From: Polaribacter sp. BM10 | GTDB taxonomy: Bacteria > Bacteroidota > Bacteroidia > Flavobacteriales > Flavobacteriaceae | NCBI RefSeq assembly: GCF_002005425.1 | Contig: NZ_CP019704.1 | Coordinates: forward strand, 434,001-498,000 | Direction of reading: 5' to 3' | Length of the DNA stretch: 64,000 nucleotides | The notes under the pieces: model-generated | The model's input: only the letters and a program-made list of their open reading frames with translations | Told to the model about the DNA's origin: nothing | Database searches by the model: none | Position numbers and translations under genes: made by a program | Shown: piece after piece, positions 15,989-24,509 of the stretch | Numbering within the stretch: position 1 is the stretch's first letter | Layout of the letters: each line of letters starts with the position of its first letter

Positions 15989-16927
15989 ATGATTAACAGA
16001 AGACATATTCGAGTTAAAGTAATGCAATCTGTATACGCAATGTTACAGTCTCATAATGATGACATTATTAGAGAAGAAAAATTCTTAAAACACAGTGTTT
16101 TAAAAATGTTTGATTTATATGTTTTAAACATGCAGCTGTTAGTAGAAGTACAAAAATTAGCCGCAAAGAAAATTGCACTTTCTAAAAAGAAAATTCTTGC
16201 TACAGAAGCAGATTTAAAACCAAACACAAAATTTATAGATAATAAGGTAATTAATATTATTGCCGAAAGTGTAAGTGTAGAAGGATATTTAGAATTAAAT
16301 AACCTAAAACATTGGGAAGACAACGATGAGTATGTAAAGATTGTATTCGAAGAACTTCAAAATAGCGATTTATATAAAAAATATATTGCTACAGAAGAAG
16401 ATTCTTTTAAAATAGACAAAGCTTTTGTTATCGATTTCTTTAAAGAAATTATTGCACCAAATGAGAAGTTAGCAGATTTTTACGAAGATGAAATGATTTC
16501 TTGGGTAGATGATATTCCTTTTGTAAATACTTGGGTTGTTAAAACTTTAAGCAAACAAAAAGCAAACGGATTGTTTGTTTTAGGTTCTTTATATAAAGAT
16601 AAAGATGACGAAGAGTTTGTGTCTAAGCTTTTTAGAAAAACAGTTTTAAAACAAGCAGAGTATAAACAAATTATAGAGGATAAGACACCTAATTGGGAGT
16701 CTGATAGAATTGCAGAAATAGATATGATTCTTTTACAAATGTCTATTGCAGAGTTTTTTAACTTTCCGTCGATACCAACTAGAGTTTCAATTAACGAGTA
16801 CATAGAAATTTCTAAAGACTATTCTACATCTAAAAGTAGTTATTTTATAAACGGAGTTTTAGATAAGATTTCTAAAGAGTTTATAGCAAATGACAAAATT
16901 GTTAAAATAGGTAGAGGACTTATTTAA
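15989..16927 (+). CDS. nusB: Transcription antitermination/ribosome biogenesis factor NusB (long form)
   Basis: NusB pairs with NusE (S10) on boxA RNA in rRNA operons. The protein opens MINRRHIRVKVMQSVYAM, the typical Bacteroidota start. The classical NusB helical domain occupies the last about 130 residues, with WESDRIAEIDMILLQMSIAE and SINEYIEISKDY matching the C-terminal core. An extra N-terminal half makes it about 312 residues, as usual in this phylum. The open frame extends 20 codons upstream to a TTG, but the conserved start and the -7 box at 15924 favour this ATG. It leads the conserved cluster nusB, DUF1573, yajC, ybbR-like, coaE. Confidence 0.95.
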   Translation: MINRRHIRVKVMQSVYAMLQSHNDDIIREEKFLKHSVLKMFDLYVLNMQLLVEVQKLAAKKIALSKKKILATEADLKPNTKFIDNKVINIIAESVSVEGYLELNNLKHWEDNDEYVKIVFEELQNSDLYKKYIATEEDSFKIDKAFVIDFFKEIIAPNEKLADFYEDEMISWVDDIPFVNTWVVKTLSKQKANGLFVLGSLYKDKDDEEFVSKLFRKTVLKQAEYKQIIEDKTPNWESDRIAEIDMILLQMSIAEFFNFPSIPTRVSINEYIEISKDYSTSKSSYFINGVLDKISKEFIANDKIVKIGRGLI

Positions 16928-16977
16928 AATATGTAAACACAAAATATTTTATTAATTTTACAAAAAATAGATTTACA

Positions 16978-17439
16978 ATGAAAAAAATATCATTCTTATT
17001 CGCGTTTTTAATAGCATCAACTTTTATGGTTTCTTGCGATAGCGGAAGTGCAACAACAAAAATTAACAAAGCTAACTTAGATAATGCAAAATCTAGAGAT
17101 GCAGAAATTAAAAAAGGAGTAGCTACAATTTCTTTAGACAAAAAAGAGTACGATTTTGGTACTGTAAACGAAGGAGATATTGTAGAAACTGTATTTAAAG
17201 TAACAAACTCTGGTAAAACAGATTTAGTTATTACAAACGCAACTGGTTCTTGTGGTTGTACGGTTCCTGTGTGGCCAAAAGCACCAATTAAGCCAGGAGA
17301 AACTGGTGAAGTTGCTGTTAAGTTTAACACAAATGGAAAACCAAACAGACAAATGAAAACTGTAACTTTAACTACAAACACAGAATCTGGTAGAGAAGTT
17401 TTAACATTAAGAGGTTCTGTTACACCTAAAGCTAAATAA
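16978..17439 (+). CDS. DUF1573 lipoprotein
   Basis: The 153-residue protein has a lipoprotein signal ending VSC (cysteine at residue 20). A single Ig-like DUF1573 domain follows (about 50-150). Diagnostic segments are YDFGTVNEGD, TGSCGCTVP and KPGETGEVAVKFN. The family is common in Bacteroidota and its exact role is unknown. It sits between nusB and yajC with 5 bp to the latter, so it probably belongs to the cell-envelope part of this cluster. Confidence 0.92.
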   Translation: MKKISFLFAFLIASTFMVSCDSGSATTKINKANLDNAKSRDAEIKKGVATISLDKKEYDFGTVNEGDIVETVFKVTNSGKTDLVITNATGSCGCTVPVWPKAPIKPGETGEVAVKFNTNGKPNRQMKTVTLTTNTESGREVLTLRGSVTPKAK

Positions 17440-17444
17440 TCATA

Positions 17445-17762
17445 ATGTTTAACTCAATTTTATTACAATTAGATTCTGGTAGTTTGGCTAGTATGTTACC
17501 ATTTGCTGCAATGATTTTAGTCTTATATTTTTTTATGATAAGACCACAAATGAATCGTCAGAAAAAAGAGAAAGCTTTTCAAGCAGAAATAAAAACTGGT
17601 ACAAAAGTGATTACTTCTAGTGGTATACACGGTAAAATTACTGATGTAAATAATACAGATAATACAATAACTATAGAAACAGGAGCAGGAAAAATTAAAT
17701 TCGAACGTTCTGCAATTTCTATGGAATTAAGTAAAAAATACGCAGCACCTGCTAAAAAATAA
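17445..17762 (+). CDS. yajC: Preprotein translocase subunit YajC
   Basis: This small accessory membrane protein of the Sec translocon (105 residues) has one transmembrane segment at about 14-33 followed by FMIRPQMNRQKKEK, the diagnostic junction. The cytoplasmic part contains GTKVITSSGIHGKI. It partners with SecDF in protein export. The gene is 5 bp downstream of the DUF1573 gene and ends just before a strong terminator. Confidence 0.97.
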   Translation: MFNSILLQLDSGSLASMLPFAAMILVLYFFMIRPQMNRQKKEKAFQAEIKTGTKVITSSGIHGKITDVNNTDNTITIETGAGKIKFERSAISMELSKKYAAPAKK

Positions 17763-17782
17763 TTTTGCTTAACAAATAATTT

Positions 17783-17820
17783 AAAGTGAGTATTGTCTAA
17801 TTTAGACAATACTCACTTTT
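17783..17820 (+). terminator. Terminator after yajC
   Basis: The hairpin has a 15-bp perfect stem (AGTGAGTATTGTCTA and its complement) with a 3-base loop, then a T run. The T run overlaps a possible TTG start at 17821 and argues against using that start for the next gene. Confidence 0.93.
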
Positions 17821-17865
17821 TTGTTTGTACGCTTTTGTGTAGATTGCAGTAACAAAAAATCTCTA

Positions 17866-18804
17866 TTGAAAACAACAAAGAAAATACCCAAAACATTTAT
17901 TAGTTTCCTTTTAGTTTCTTTACTAATTTGGCTTTTAATTACATTTTCTAAAGAGTATAATACATCTATTGTTTTTCCGGTAGATTATAGTAATATTTCA
18001 CAAAATAAATTACTTCAAGCTACACCAACCAAAGAGTTAGAAGTCTTAGTAAAAGCAAATGGTTTTAAGATTCTTAGAACTAGGTTCAATGCAAAAACAA
18101 TTGTTATTGACGCTAGCTCGTTGATTAAAAAACAAGGCACTAAACATTTTTTACTTTTAAATAAGCAGCAAAAAAATATAGCGAAACAATTACCTTCTGG
18201 TATAGAATTGAAAGAAATTGTAAAAGACACAGTGTTTTTAGATGTTGGTAGTTTAGTTTCAAAGAAAATAGCCGTAAAACCCAACTTAAAATTAAATTTT
18301 CATGTTGGATATGATCTTTCTGAAGAAGTTAAAATTACACCAGATAGTATTACTGTTTCTGGTCCAGAAATGCTTTTGTCAAAAATGAACAATGTAGAAC
18401 TTGAACCTTTAGTTTTGCAAGACTTAAAAGTAGATTTTACCAAAAAACTATCAATAAAACCAAAAGAAAATTACAAAAATTTAAAATTTAAAACTAATAA
18501 AATTACTGTTTCTGGAAAAGTAGAAAAGTTTACCGAAGGGTCTTTAAATATTGAATATAAAATTATAAACGTTCCTGAAGGAGTTGTAATAAATACGCTT
18601 TCTAAAGAAGTACAATTTACATATGTTGTTGGTCTTTCTAGTTTTAATAAAATTAATAAAAGCGTAATTAAAATAGAATGTGACTACAGCGAAACAACTG
18701 CAAGTAATTTAGGATATCTAATTCCTAAATTAGTGCATAAACCATCAGTAATTAAAGGTTATAAGATAACACCAAATAAAATAGATTTTTTAATTCAGAA
18801 ATAA
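17866..18804 (+). CDS. YbbR-like domain protein (CdaR-type)
   Basis: The 312-residue protein has one N-terminal membrane anchor (residues about 10-27 from this start, FISFLLVSLLIWLLITF). Beta-rich YbbR-like repeats follow, with segments such as ITPDSITVSGPE and KFKTNKITVSGK. YbbR proteins are best known as regulators of diadenylate cyclase in Firmicutes. In Bacteroidota the gene is usually found beside coaE, as here, and its role is open. The open frame reaches back to a TTG at 17821, but that lies in the yajC terminator. The TTG at 17866, followed by KTTKKIPKTF, gives the usual short basic lead before the membrane segment. Confidence 0.85.
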   Translation: MKTTKKIPKTFISFLLVSLLIWLLITFSKEYNTSIVFPVDYSNISQNKLLQATPTKELEVLVKANGFKILRTRFNAKTIVIDASSLIKKQGTKHFLLLNKQQKNIAKQLPSGIELKEIVKDTVFLDVGSLVSKKIAVKPNLKLNFHVGYDLSEEVKITPDSITVSGPEMLLSKMNNVELEPLVLQDLKVDFTKKLSIKPKENYKNLKFKTNKITVSGKVEKFTEGSLNIEYKIINVPEGVVINTLSKEVQFTYVVGLSSFNKINKSVIKIECDYSETTASNLGYLIPKLVHKPSVIKGYKITPNKIDFLIQK

Positions 18805-18805
18805 G

Positions 18806-19402
18806 ATGATAATTGGCTTAACAGGAGGTATAGGAAGCGGAAAATCTACAGTGGCTAAAATGTTTAATGAGTTTTCTACAGTTGCAATATATATAGCAGA
18901 TATAGAAGCAAAACAGTTAATGAACACATCAAAAGTTATCAAAGAAAATCTTATTAAATCTTTTGGTGAAGAAGTGTTTAAAAATGCAGTTTTAAATAGA
19001 GATTTTTTAGCAAATATTGTATTTAAAGATAAAGAAAAGTTAAAGGTTCTTAACAATATTGTGCATCCAGAAGTTAAAAATCATTTTAAAAAATTTGTAG
19101 AAAATAACTCTGATAAAGATTACATTGTGTATGAAAGTGCAATTTTATTCGAAAGTAATACTCAAAACCAATTCGATTTTATAATTACTGTTTATACTGA
19201 TTTAGAAGAAAGAATCAATAGAATTATAAAAAGAGATAATACTACTAGAAAAGAAGTGTTAAACAGAATAAATATTCAATGGAAAGACAATAAAAAAATG
19301 CTTTTATCTAACTATGTTGTTGATAATTATAATGTTAAAAACACCAAGATTTTGGTTAAACAGATTCATAATATTTTAACAAAAAAGCAATGCTCAATTT
19401 AA
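18806..19402 (+). CDS. coaE: Dephospho-CoA kinase
   Basis: This enzyme catalyses the last step of coenzyme A synthesis, phosphorylating the 3'-hydroxyl of dephospho-CoA. The N-terminus MIIGLTGGIGSGKST is the CoaE P-loop (GGIGSGKS at about 7-14). The segments IYIADIEAKQLM and NNIVHPEV match the substrate-binding sites. The length of 198 is normal. The start lies one base after the stop of the ybbR-like gene, so translation is probably coupled. Confidence 0.97.
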   Translation: MIIGLTGGIGSGKSTVAKMFNEFSTVAIYIADIEAKQLMNTSKVIKENLIKSFGEEVFKNAVLNRDFLANIVFKDKEKLKVLNNIVHPEVKNHFKKFVENNSDKDYIVYESAILFESNTQNQFDFIITVYTDLEERINRIIKRDNTTRKEVLNRINIQWKDNKKMLLSNYVVDNYNVKNTKILVKQIHNILTKKQCSI

Positions 19403-19505
19403 GGAACCCTATCAGTTCTGTTAAATAAGTCTTAAAGTTCTAATAAAACAGTTAATTTAGGTTAAAATCGATAACTACAACTTTTGAAAGTAGTAAATTT
19501 GATTT

Positions 19506-21074
19506 ATGCGTAAAAAAATGTTTATTCTTATTGTTGTTTTAATGAGTATTTCCTTGATAGGAATTATTGCTGTACAACTCTATTGGATTAACAATGCGCT
19601 AGAAAGTAAACAAGCACAATTTAAAAATGATGTGCAAAAATCTTTGGGTGCTGCAACCGAGAGAATTAACGAAAAAGAAATTTCTACTTTTCAGAAAAAA
19701 ATTAACGAAATAATTTCTAAAGAAGGATTGGCTGGTACAGCCGAATTGAAGCAACATTTAATTCAACAAATAGATACATCAACAAACACTAAAATTACAG
19801 TTGGTGGTACTTTTTTAGAAGAAAATTTTAAGTTAACATCAGATTTTTTAAATCACGATTCTATAATCTATAAAAGAGTTACAGGTAGAACAGATTTTTC
19901 TAAATTATCTTTAATTAAAAGTCCAGAAGAATTATTTCCGAAGTTAGACGAACAAAGGTTTTCTTTTACAAGAAGATACACAGAGTTTGATAGATTACAG
20001 ACTATAGAAATTCTAAATTTTGTTAATAATAGAAAATTAATTCACCAACGTTTAAGCAACAAAGATTTAAATACAATTATTAAAGAAGAACTTGTTAAAA
20101 GAAACATTGTATTAGATTTTAAATATGGTGTTTATGGTTCTGATGGTTTGGCAACAAAATTAAAATCTGGTTATTACACAATCGATACAAAAGATAGTTT
20201 TAAATATCCGTTGTTTTTTGATCCTTTAGGAAACACAACTTATAATTTACATGTTACTTTTCCGGATAAAAATGATCATATTTTGGCAGGAATTTCTAAT
20301 ATTTTATTGCTGTCGTTGTTTTTTATATTCATTATAATTATTGCTTTTTCAAGTTCATTATATCAATTAATTCGTCAGAAAAAAATATCAGAGATTAAAA
20401 CTGATTTCATCAATAATATGACGCATGAATTTAAAACGCCAATAGCAACAATAAATTTGGCATTAGATTCGATAAAAAACCCTAAGATTTTGGGTGACGA
20501 TTCTAAGGTTTTGCGATATGTGCAAATGATACGTGATGAAAATAAAAGAATGCATTCTCAAGTAGAAAATGTATTAAGAATATCTAGATTAGAAAAAAAT
20601 CAGATAGATTTAAGTAAGGAAACCATAGACTTACACGACATTATAGAAGACGCAATTACACATGTTAGCTTGTTAATAGAAGATAGAAAAGGTAAAGTTT
20701 CTACTCATTTCAAAGCAATTGTATCAGAATTACCAGGAAACCAATTTCATTTAACCAACGTGGTTGTAAACATGTTAGAAAATGCAATTAAATATTCTGA
20801 AGGCGCACCAATTATAGATGTTTATACCGAAAGTACAAGTAAGTTTTTTGTGTTTAAAATAAAAGATTCTGGTATTGGAATGAGTAAAAACGTTCAGAAA
20901 CAAGTTTTTACAAAGTTTTATAGAGAACAAAAAGGAAACATACACGATGTTAAGGGCCATGGTTTAGGTTTGGCTTATGTAAAAGAAATTGTAGAAAAAC
21001 ACCACGGAACAGTTTTTGTGGAAAGTGAGAAAGGAAAAGGTAGCATATTTACAGTAAAATTACCTTTAATTTAA
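19506..21074 (+). CDS. Sensor histidine kinase
   Basis: The 522-residue membrane kinase has two transmembrane segments (about 6-28 and 263-282) flanking a periplasmic domain of roughly 230 residues without a recognised sensor fold. The H-box NNMTHEFKTPIA puts the phosphorylated histidine at about residue 307. The N-box NMLENAIKYS and the G-boxes DSGIGM and GHGLGLAYV are intact. The response regulator follows after 15 bp. TAAATTTG at 19494-19501 fits a -7 box but lies only 4 bases before the ATG. If it is used, translation may begin at the second ATG (19518). The stimulus is unknown. Confidence 0.95.
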   Translation: MRKKMFILIVVLMSISLIGIIAVQLYWINNALESKQAQFKNDVQKSLGAATERINEKEISTFQKKINEIISKEGLAGTAELKQHLIQQIDTSTNTKITVGGTFLEENFKLTSDFLNHDSIIYKRVTGRTDFSKLSLIKSPEELFPKLDEQRFSFTRRYTEFDRLQTIEILNFVNNRKLIHQRLSNKDLNTIIKEELVKRNIVLDFKYGVYGSDGLATKLKSGYYTIDTKDSFKYPLFFDPLGNTTYNLHVTFPDKNDHILAGISNILLLSLFFIFIIIIAFSSSLYQLIRQKKISEIKTDFINNMTHEFKTPIATINLALDSIKNPKILGDDSKVLRYVQMIRDENKRMHSQVENVLRISRLEKNQIDLSKETIDLHDIIEDAITHVSLLIEDRKGKVSTHFKAIVSELPGNQFHLTNVVVNMLENAIKYSEGAPIIDVYTESTSKFFVFKIKDSGIGMSKNVQKQVFTKFYREQKGNIHDVKGHGLGLAYVKEIVEKHHGTVFVESEKGKGSIFTVKLPLI

Positions 21075-21089
21075 AATAAAGAAATAATA

Positions 21090-21791
21090 ATGGGAAGTAA
21101 AAAGATTTTATTAGTTGAAGATGATCCAAATTTTGGAACAGTTCTAAAAGATTATTTAGCATTAAACGATTATAACGTTACACATGCAAAAGATGGAATA
21201 GAAGGTTTAATTATGTTTAAAAACAGCGATTACGATTTATGCATTTTAGATGTAATGATGCCTCGTAAAGATGGTTTTTCTTTAGCACAAGATATTCGAG
21301 TAACAAATAAAGAAGTGCCAATTATTTTCTTAACTGCAAAAACGCTTAAAGAAGACGTTTTAAAAGGTTATGCAGTTGGTGCAGATGATTATTTAAATAA
21401 ACCTTTCGATTCGGAAGTTTTGTTACACAAAATTAAAGCTATTCTACAAAGAAAAGAAACAGATAATTCTACAGAAAACGAACAGTTTGAGTTTACAATT
21501 GGAAATTTCTTTTTCAATTCTAAATTACGTCATTTATCTGTTGGTAAAGATGGAGAGCCTGTAAAATTATCGCCAAAAGAAAGTAAATTGTTGCGTATGT
21601 TAGCGCTTCATAAAAACGATTTAATGCCTAGAGAGTTGGCATTAACTAAAATATGGAGAGATGATAACTATTTTACTTCTAGAAGTATGGATGTTTACAT
21701 TGCTAAACTAAGAAAGTACTTAAAATTAGACGAAAAAGTAGAAATTTTAAATATTCACGGAGAAGGATTTAGATTAGTAGATAAATCTTAA
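21090..21791 (+). CDS. OmpR/PhoB-family response regulator
   Basis: The 233-residue regulator has a receiver domain (residues 1 to about 120) with the acidic pair at 11-12, phospho-acceptor Asp54 in ILDVMMP and the switch lysine in NKPFD. A winged-helix DNA-binding domain (about 133-230) contains KLSPKESKLLRML and SRSMDVYIAKLRKYL. It is the cognate partner of the upstream kinase and acts in the cytoplasm as a transcription factor. No target operators could be identified. Confidence 0.95.
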   Translation: MGSKKILLVEDDPNFGTVLKDYLALNDYNVTHAKDGIEGLIMFKNSDYDLCILDVMMPRKDGFSLAQDIRVTNKEVPIIFLTAKTLKEDVLKGYAVGADDYLNKPFDSEVLLHKIKAILQRKETDNSTENEQFEFTIGNFFFNSKLRHLSVGKDGEPVKLSPKESKLLRMLALHKNDLMPRELALTKIWRDDNYFTSRSMDVYIAKLRKYLKLDEKVEILNIHGEGFRLVDKS

Positions 21792-21817
21792 TTTCTAAAA
21801 TTCTTCCCAAATAAAAT

Positions 21818-21847
21818 AACTCAGTTTGTATTTCAAGCTGAGTTTTT
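21818..21847 (+). terminator. Terminator after the two-component operon
   Basis: AACTCAGTTTG and CAAGCTGAGTT form an 11-bp stem with one G-U pair and a TATTT-type loop, followed by TTTTT. It lies just before the ATG of the next gene at 21862. Confidence 0.85.
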
Positions 21848-21861
21848 TGTATTTTTATATT

Positions 21862-22479
21862 ATGGCAGAATTTATAAGAATCTATAACGAAAATCCAAAC
21901 CCAAAAGAAATTGCAAAGGTTGTAAAAGTTTTACAAGCTGGTGGTTTAGTTATTTATCCTACAGATACGGTTTATGGTTTGGGGTGCGATATCACAAAAC
22001 CAAAAGCTTTAGAAAAAATTGCTCAAATAAAAGGAATCAAGTTAGAAAAAGCCAATTGGTCTTTTATTTGTAACGATTTAAGCCATCTTTCTGATTACGT
22101 TAAACAAATAGATTCTGCTACTTTTAAAATACTTAAAAGAGCTTTGCCTGGTCCATATACTTTTATTTTACCAGGCAGTAAAAACTTACCAAAAGTCTTT
22201 AAAAAGAAAAAAACGGTTGGTATTAGAATTCCAGATAATTCGATAATTCGAACCTTAGTGCAAGAACTTGGCAACCCAATTGTATCTACATCTATTAGAG
22301 ATGATGATGATGTGTTAGAGTATACTACAGATCCGGAGTTAATTTTTGAAAAATGGCAAAATTTAGTTGATGTTGTTATTGATGGTGGTTATGGCGGTAA
22401 TGAAGCGTCTACCGTAATCGATTTAACAGAAGAGCCAGAAGTAATTAGAGAAGGAAAAGGAAGTCTAGATATTCTTTAA
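21862..22479 (+). CDS. YciO/Sua5/YrdC-family protein (threonylcarbamoyl-AMP synthase-like)
   Basis: The 205-residue protein carries the YrdC fold with VIYPTDTVYGLG at about 25-36, GPYTFILPGSK near 97 and VGIRIPDN near 117. The family makes threonylcarbamoyl-adenylate for the tRNA t6A modification. The details (ANWSFICNDLS, the spacing of the C-terminal GGYGGNEASTVIDL) resemble the YciO branch, whose activity is less certain than that of TsaC or Sua5. The open frame extends 12 codons upstream, but that part overlaps the preceding terminator. The ATG at 21862 is the natural start. Confidence 0.9.
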   Translation: MAEFIRIYNENPNPKEIAKVVKVLQAGGLVIYPTDTVYGLGCDITKPKALEKIAQIKGIKLEKANWSFICNDLSHLSDYVKQIDSATFKILKRALPGPYTFILPGSKNLPKVFKKKKTVGIRIPDNSIIRTLVQELGNPIVSTSIRDDDDVLEYTTDPELIFEKWQNLVDVVIDGGYGGNEASTVIDLTEEPEVIREGKGSLDIL

Positions 22480-22482
22480 TTC

Positions 22483-23481
22483 TTATTTTAAGTTTTCAAA
22501 TTTTTTTCTACCTAAAATAAAATGTTGCCAAACAACACTTGTATGTAAATTGTAGTGTTGTTTCTTTTGTAATAACTTTCTCTTCTTTAAATATTTATAA
22601 AAATTTTTATAGAAACTAAAATGTGCTTTTACAACAGCAAAAGTATGTACGGGTCTTAATTCGATTAGAAACTTTAATCCTGCAATTCCGTCTAAAATTA
22701 ATCTAGAAAAAATTACAAATAAAAACCACTTTTTAGGCACGTTTTTTACAACATTTAGTAAACTATTTCTAAAGTTTAAAAATGTTTTATGCGGATTCGT
22801 TTCTTGTAAAGTTGCTCCGCCAACATGATAAACAGTAGACGCGCCAACATATTTTACTTTATAACCAATATTTTGAGTTCTCCAACATAAATCTATTTCT
22901 TCTTGATGTGCAAAATAATCTTCATCAAAGCCACCAAGTTTGTGATAAACATTTGCTCTAATAAACAAACAAGCGCCAGAAGCCCAAAAAATTTCTGAAG
23001 TATCATCAAATTGATTTTGGTCTGTTTCTAGAGAATTAAAAATTCTTCCTCTACAATAAGGGTATCCGTATAAATCTATAAATCCGCCAGCAGCACCAGC
23101 ATACTCAAATTTAGTTTTATTTTTAAAATCTAATAATTTAGGTTGAATAATAGCTGTTTTATCATCATTATTAAAAACATCTAATACCGGTTTTAACCAA
23201 TTTTTAGTTACTTCAACATCAGAATTTAATAAACAATAAATATCTGCATCAATAGCTTGTAAAGAATCGTTATAACCTTTTGCATAACCGCCATTGGTTG
23301 GGTTTTCAATAATTTTTACCGACGGATAATTCTCTTTAATATAAGAAATAGAGCTATCTGTAGAAGCATTATCAGCTACATAAACTTCGGCTTCATTTAA
23401 GCTAAAATTAACTACCGATGGTAAAAACTGTTCTAATAGTTTTTGACCATTCCAATTTAATATGACGATTGCTGTTTTCAA
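22483..23481 (-). CDS. Family 2 glycosyltransferase
   Basis: The 332-residue enzyme starts KTAIVILNWNGQKLLEQF, the classic GT2 nucleotide-sugar-binding start. The motif YVADNASTDSS follows near residue 36 and CLLNSDVEVT, with the metal-binding DxD-like site, near 86. The HQEEIDLCWR motif (about 190-200) fits rhamnosyl- or WcaA-like transferases. It probably adds a sugar to a surface polysaccharide. It converges with the YciO gene (3 bp between stops) and no polysaccharide cluster is nearby. TAAATTTG on the minus strand at 23494-23487 would give an almost leaderless transcript. Confidence 0.93.
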   Translation of the reverse strand: MKTAIVILNWNGQKLLEQFLPSVVNFSLNEAEVYVADNASTDSSISYIKENYPSVKIIENPTNGGYAKGYNDSLQAIDADIYCLLNSDVEVTKNWLKPVLDVFNNDDKTAIIQPKLLDFKNKTKFEYAGAAGGFIDLYGYPYCRGRIFNSLETDQNQFDDTSEIFWASGACLFIRANVYHKLGGFDEDYFAHQEEIDLCWRTQNIGYKVKYVGASTVYHVGGATLQETNPHKTFLNFRNSLLNVVKNVPKKWFLFVIFSRLILDGIAGLKFLIELRPVHTFAVVKAHFSFYKNFYKYLKKRKLLQKKQHYNLHTSVVWQHFILGRKKFENLK

Positions 23482-23550
23482 GGGTGCAAATTTACGTTAT
23501 AAAACTTATTTAAAACTATTAGAAAATGGATAATTCTAATAAGATAATAA

Positions 23551-23994
23551 CTAAATATAATCTGGTATGTCTTTTAAGAAAATATAAGTTTCATTTTCAA
23601 AGTCCATTTTACAATAAAAATGTTGCAAACCGTTGGTAACAATTAAATAATTTGCTTTTAATTTTAAGTTATATCTCGCAATTTGATCAAAAGTAGCTTG
23701 CGTAATTTTAATAGATGGCGCTTTACATTCCACAATAATATCTGGTTTACCTTTTGCATTAAAAATTAAAATATCTGTCCTTTTTTTTCTATTGTTTATC
23801 GTTAATTGTTTTTCTAAGGCAATAAGAGATTTCGGATATTTTTTTTCTTCTAAAAGATATAAAACAAAATGTTGTCTTACCCATTCTTCTGGTGTTAGTA
23901 CCAAGAATTTTTTTCTTAAAATATCAAAAATAAGCATGTTATTTTCGTTACTTTTGAGACGGAAATTGTAGTTGGGTAGGTTCAGTTTTTGCAT
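23551..23994 (-). CDS. Stand-alone HsdR N-terminal-like PD-(D/E)XK nuclease domain protein
   Basis: The 147-residue protein corresponds to the N-terminal nuclease domain of type I restriction HsdR. It has RKKRTDILIF with the active-site Asp74 and DIIVECKAP with Glu89 and Lys91, the D...ExK arrangement of PD-(D/E)XK nucleases. No helicase domain, methylase or specificity gene accompanies it, so it is not part of a restriction system as seen here. It is divergent from the P-loop gene and holA, with only 26 bp between start codons. TACTTTTG on the minus strand at 24006-23999 could be its -7 box. It may act in replication or repair, but this is inference from context. Confidence 0.82.
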   Translation of the reverse strand: MQKLNLPNYNFRLKSNENNMLIFDILRKKFLVLTPEEWVRQHFVLYLLEEKKYPKSLIALEKQLTINNRKKRTDILIFNAKGKPDIIVECKAPSIKITQATFDQIARYNLKLKANYLIVTNGLQHFYCKMDFENETYIFLKDIPDYI

Positions 23995-24020
23995 CGGTCA
24001 AAAGTAATTAAAAAACAGTT

Positions 24021-24509
24021 ATGATACATTTATTAGTTGGTAATACTGGCGCAGGTAAATCTACATACGCAAGTAATTTAAAAAAAGAAACTTCTGGTAT
24101 TATTTTTACTTTGGATAAATGGAATAAAGTTTTATTTTTTCCGGATAAGAAAGATATAGATGGTTTAGATTGGTTTTTAGAAAGAATTGACAGAGCAGAA
24201 ATTATAATAGAAGATTTGATATTACAGTTAGAAGCTAGTGGTGTAGATAGTATTTTAGATGTAGGACTTTCTAAGTTTTTGCACAGAGAAAAGTATAGAA
24301 AATTCGCTAACGATAATACTATTAATGTTCAACTTCATTTTTTAGATGTTTCAAAAGAAATTAGAAAAGAAAGAGTATTAAAAAGAAACTTAGATAAAGG
24401 ATTTACTTTTGAATTTGAAGTTAGTGAGGCTAATTTTGAATTTATGGAAAACTGGTTTGAAACGCCAACAGAAGAGGAATTACAAAATGCAATAATTATA
24501 AAAGAATAA
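24021..24509 (+). CDS. P-loop ATP-binding protein (AAA_33/zeta-like kinase fold)
   Basis: The 162-residue protein starts with a Walker A motif GNTGAGKST at residues 7-15. It has LDKW near 31 and SILDVGLS near 76, followed by an arginine-rich lid region (KEIRKERVLKRN). This layout is that of small kinases of the AAA_33 or zeta-toxin-like group. The substrate is unknown. The stop codon is directly followed by the holA ATG, so the two genes are translationally linked. No antitoxin-like partner is present. Confidence 0.8.
   Translation: MIHLLVGNTGAGKSTYASNLKKETSGIIFTLDKWNKVLFFPDKKDIDGLDWFLERIDRAEIIIEDLILQLEASGVDSILDVGLSKFLHREKYRKFANDNTINVQLHFLDVSKEIRKERVLKRNLDKGFTFEFEVSEANFEFMENWFETPTEEELQNAIIIKE

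Noticed and set aside
23551..23994. Possible type I restriction system
   Set aside because: Only the N-terminal nuclease domain is encoded. No helicase part, HsdM or HsdS is present.
24021..24509. Zeta-toxin-like toxin-antitoxin module
   Set aside because: The P-loop gene is coupled to holA and has no small antitoxin partner, so the kinase fold alone does not support a toxin call.
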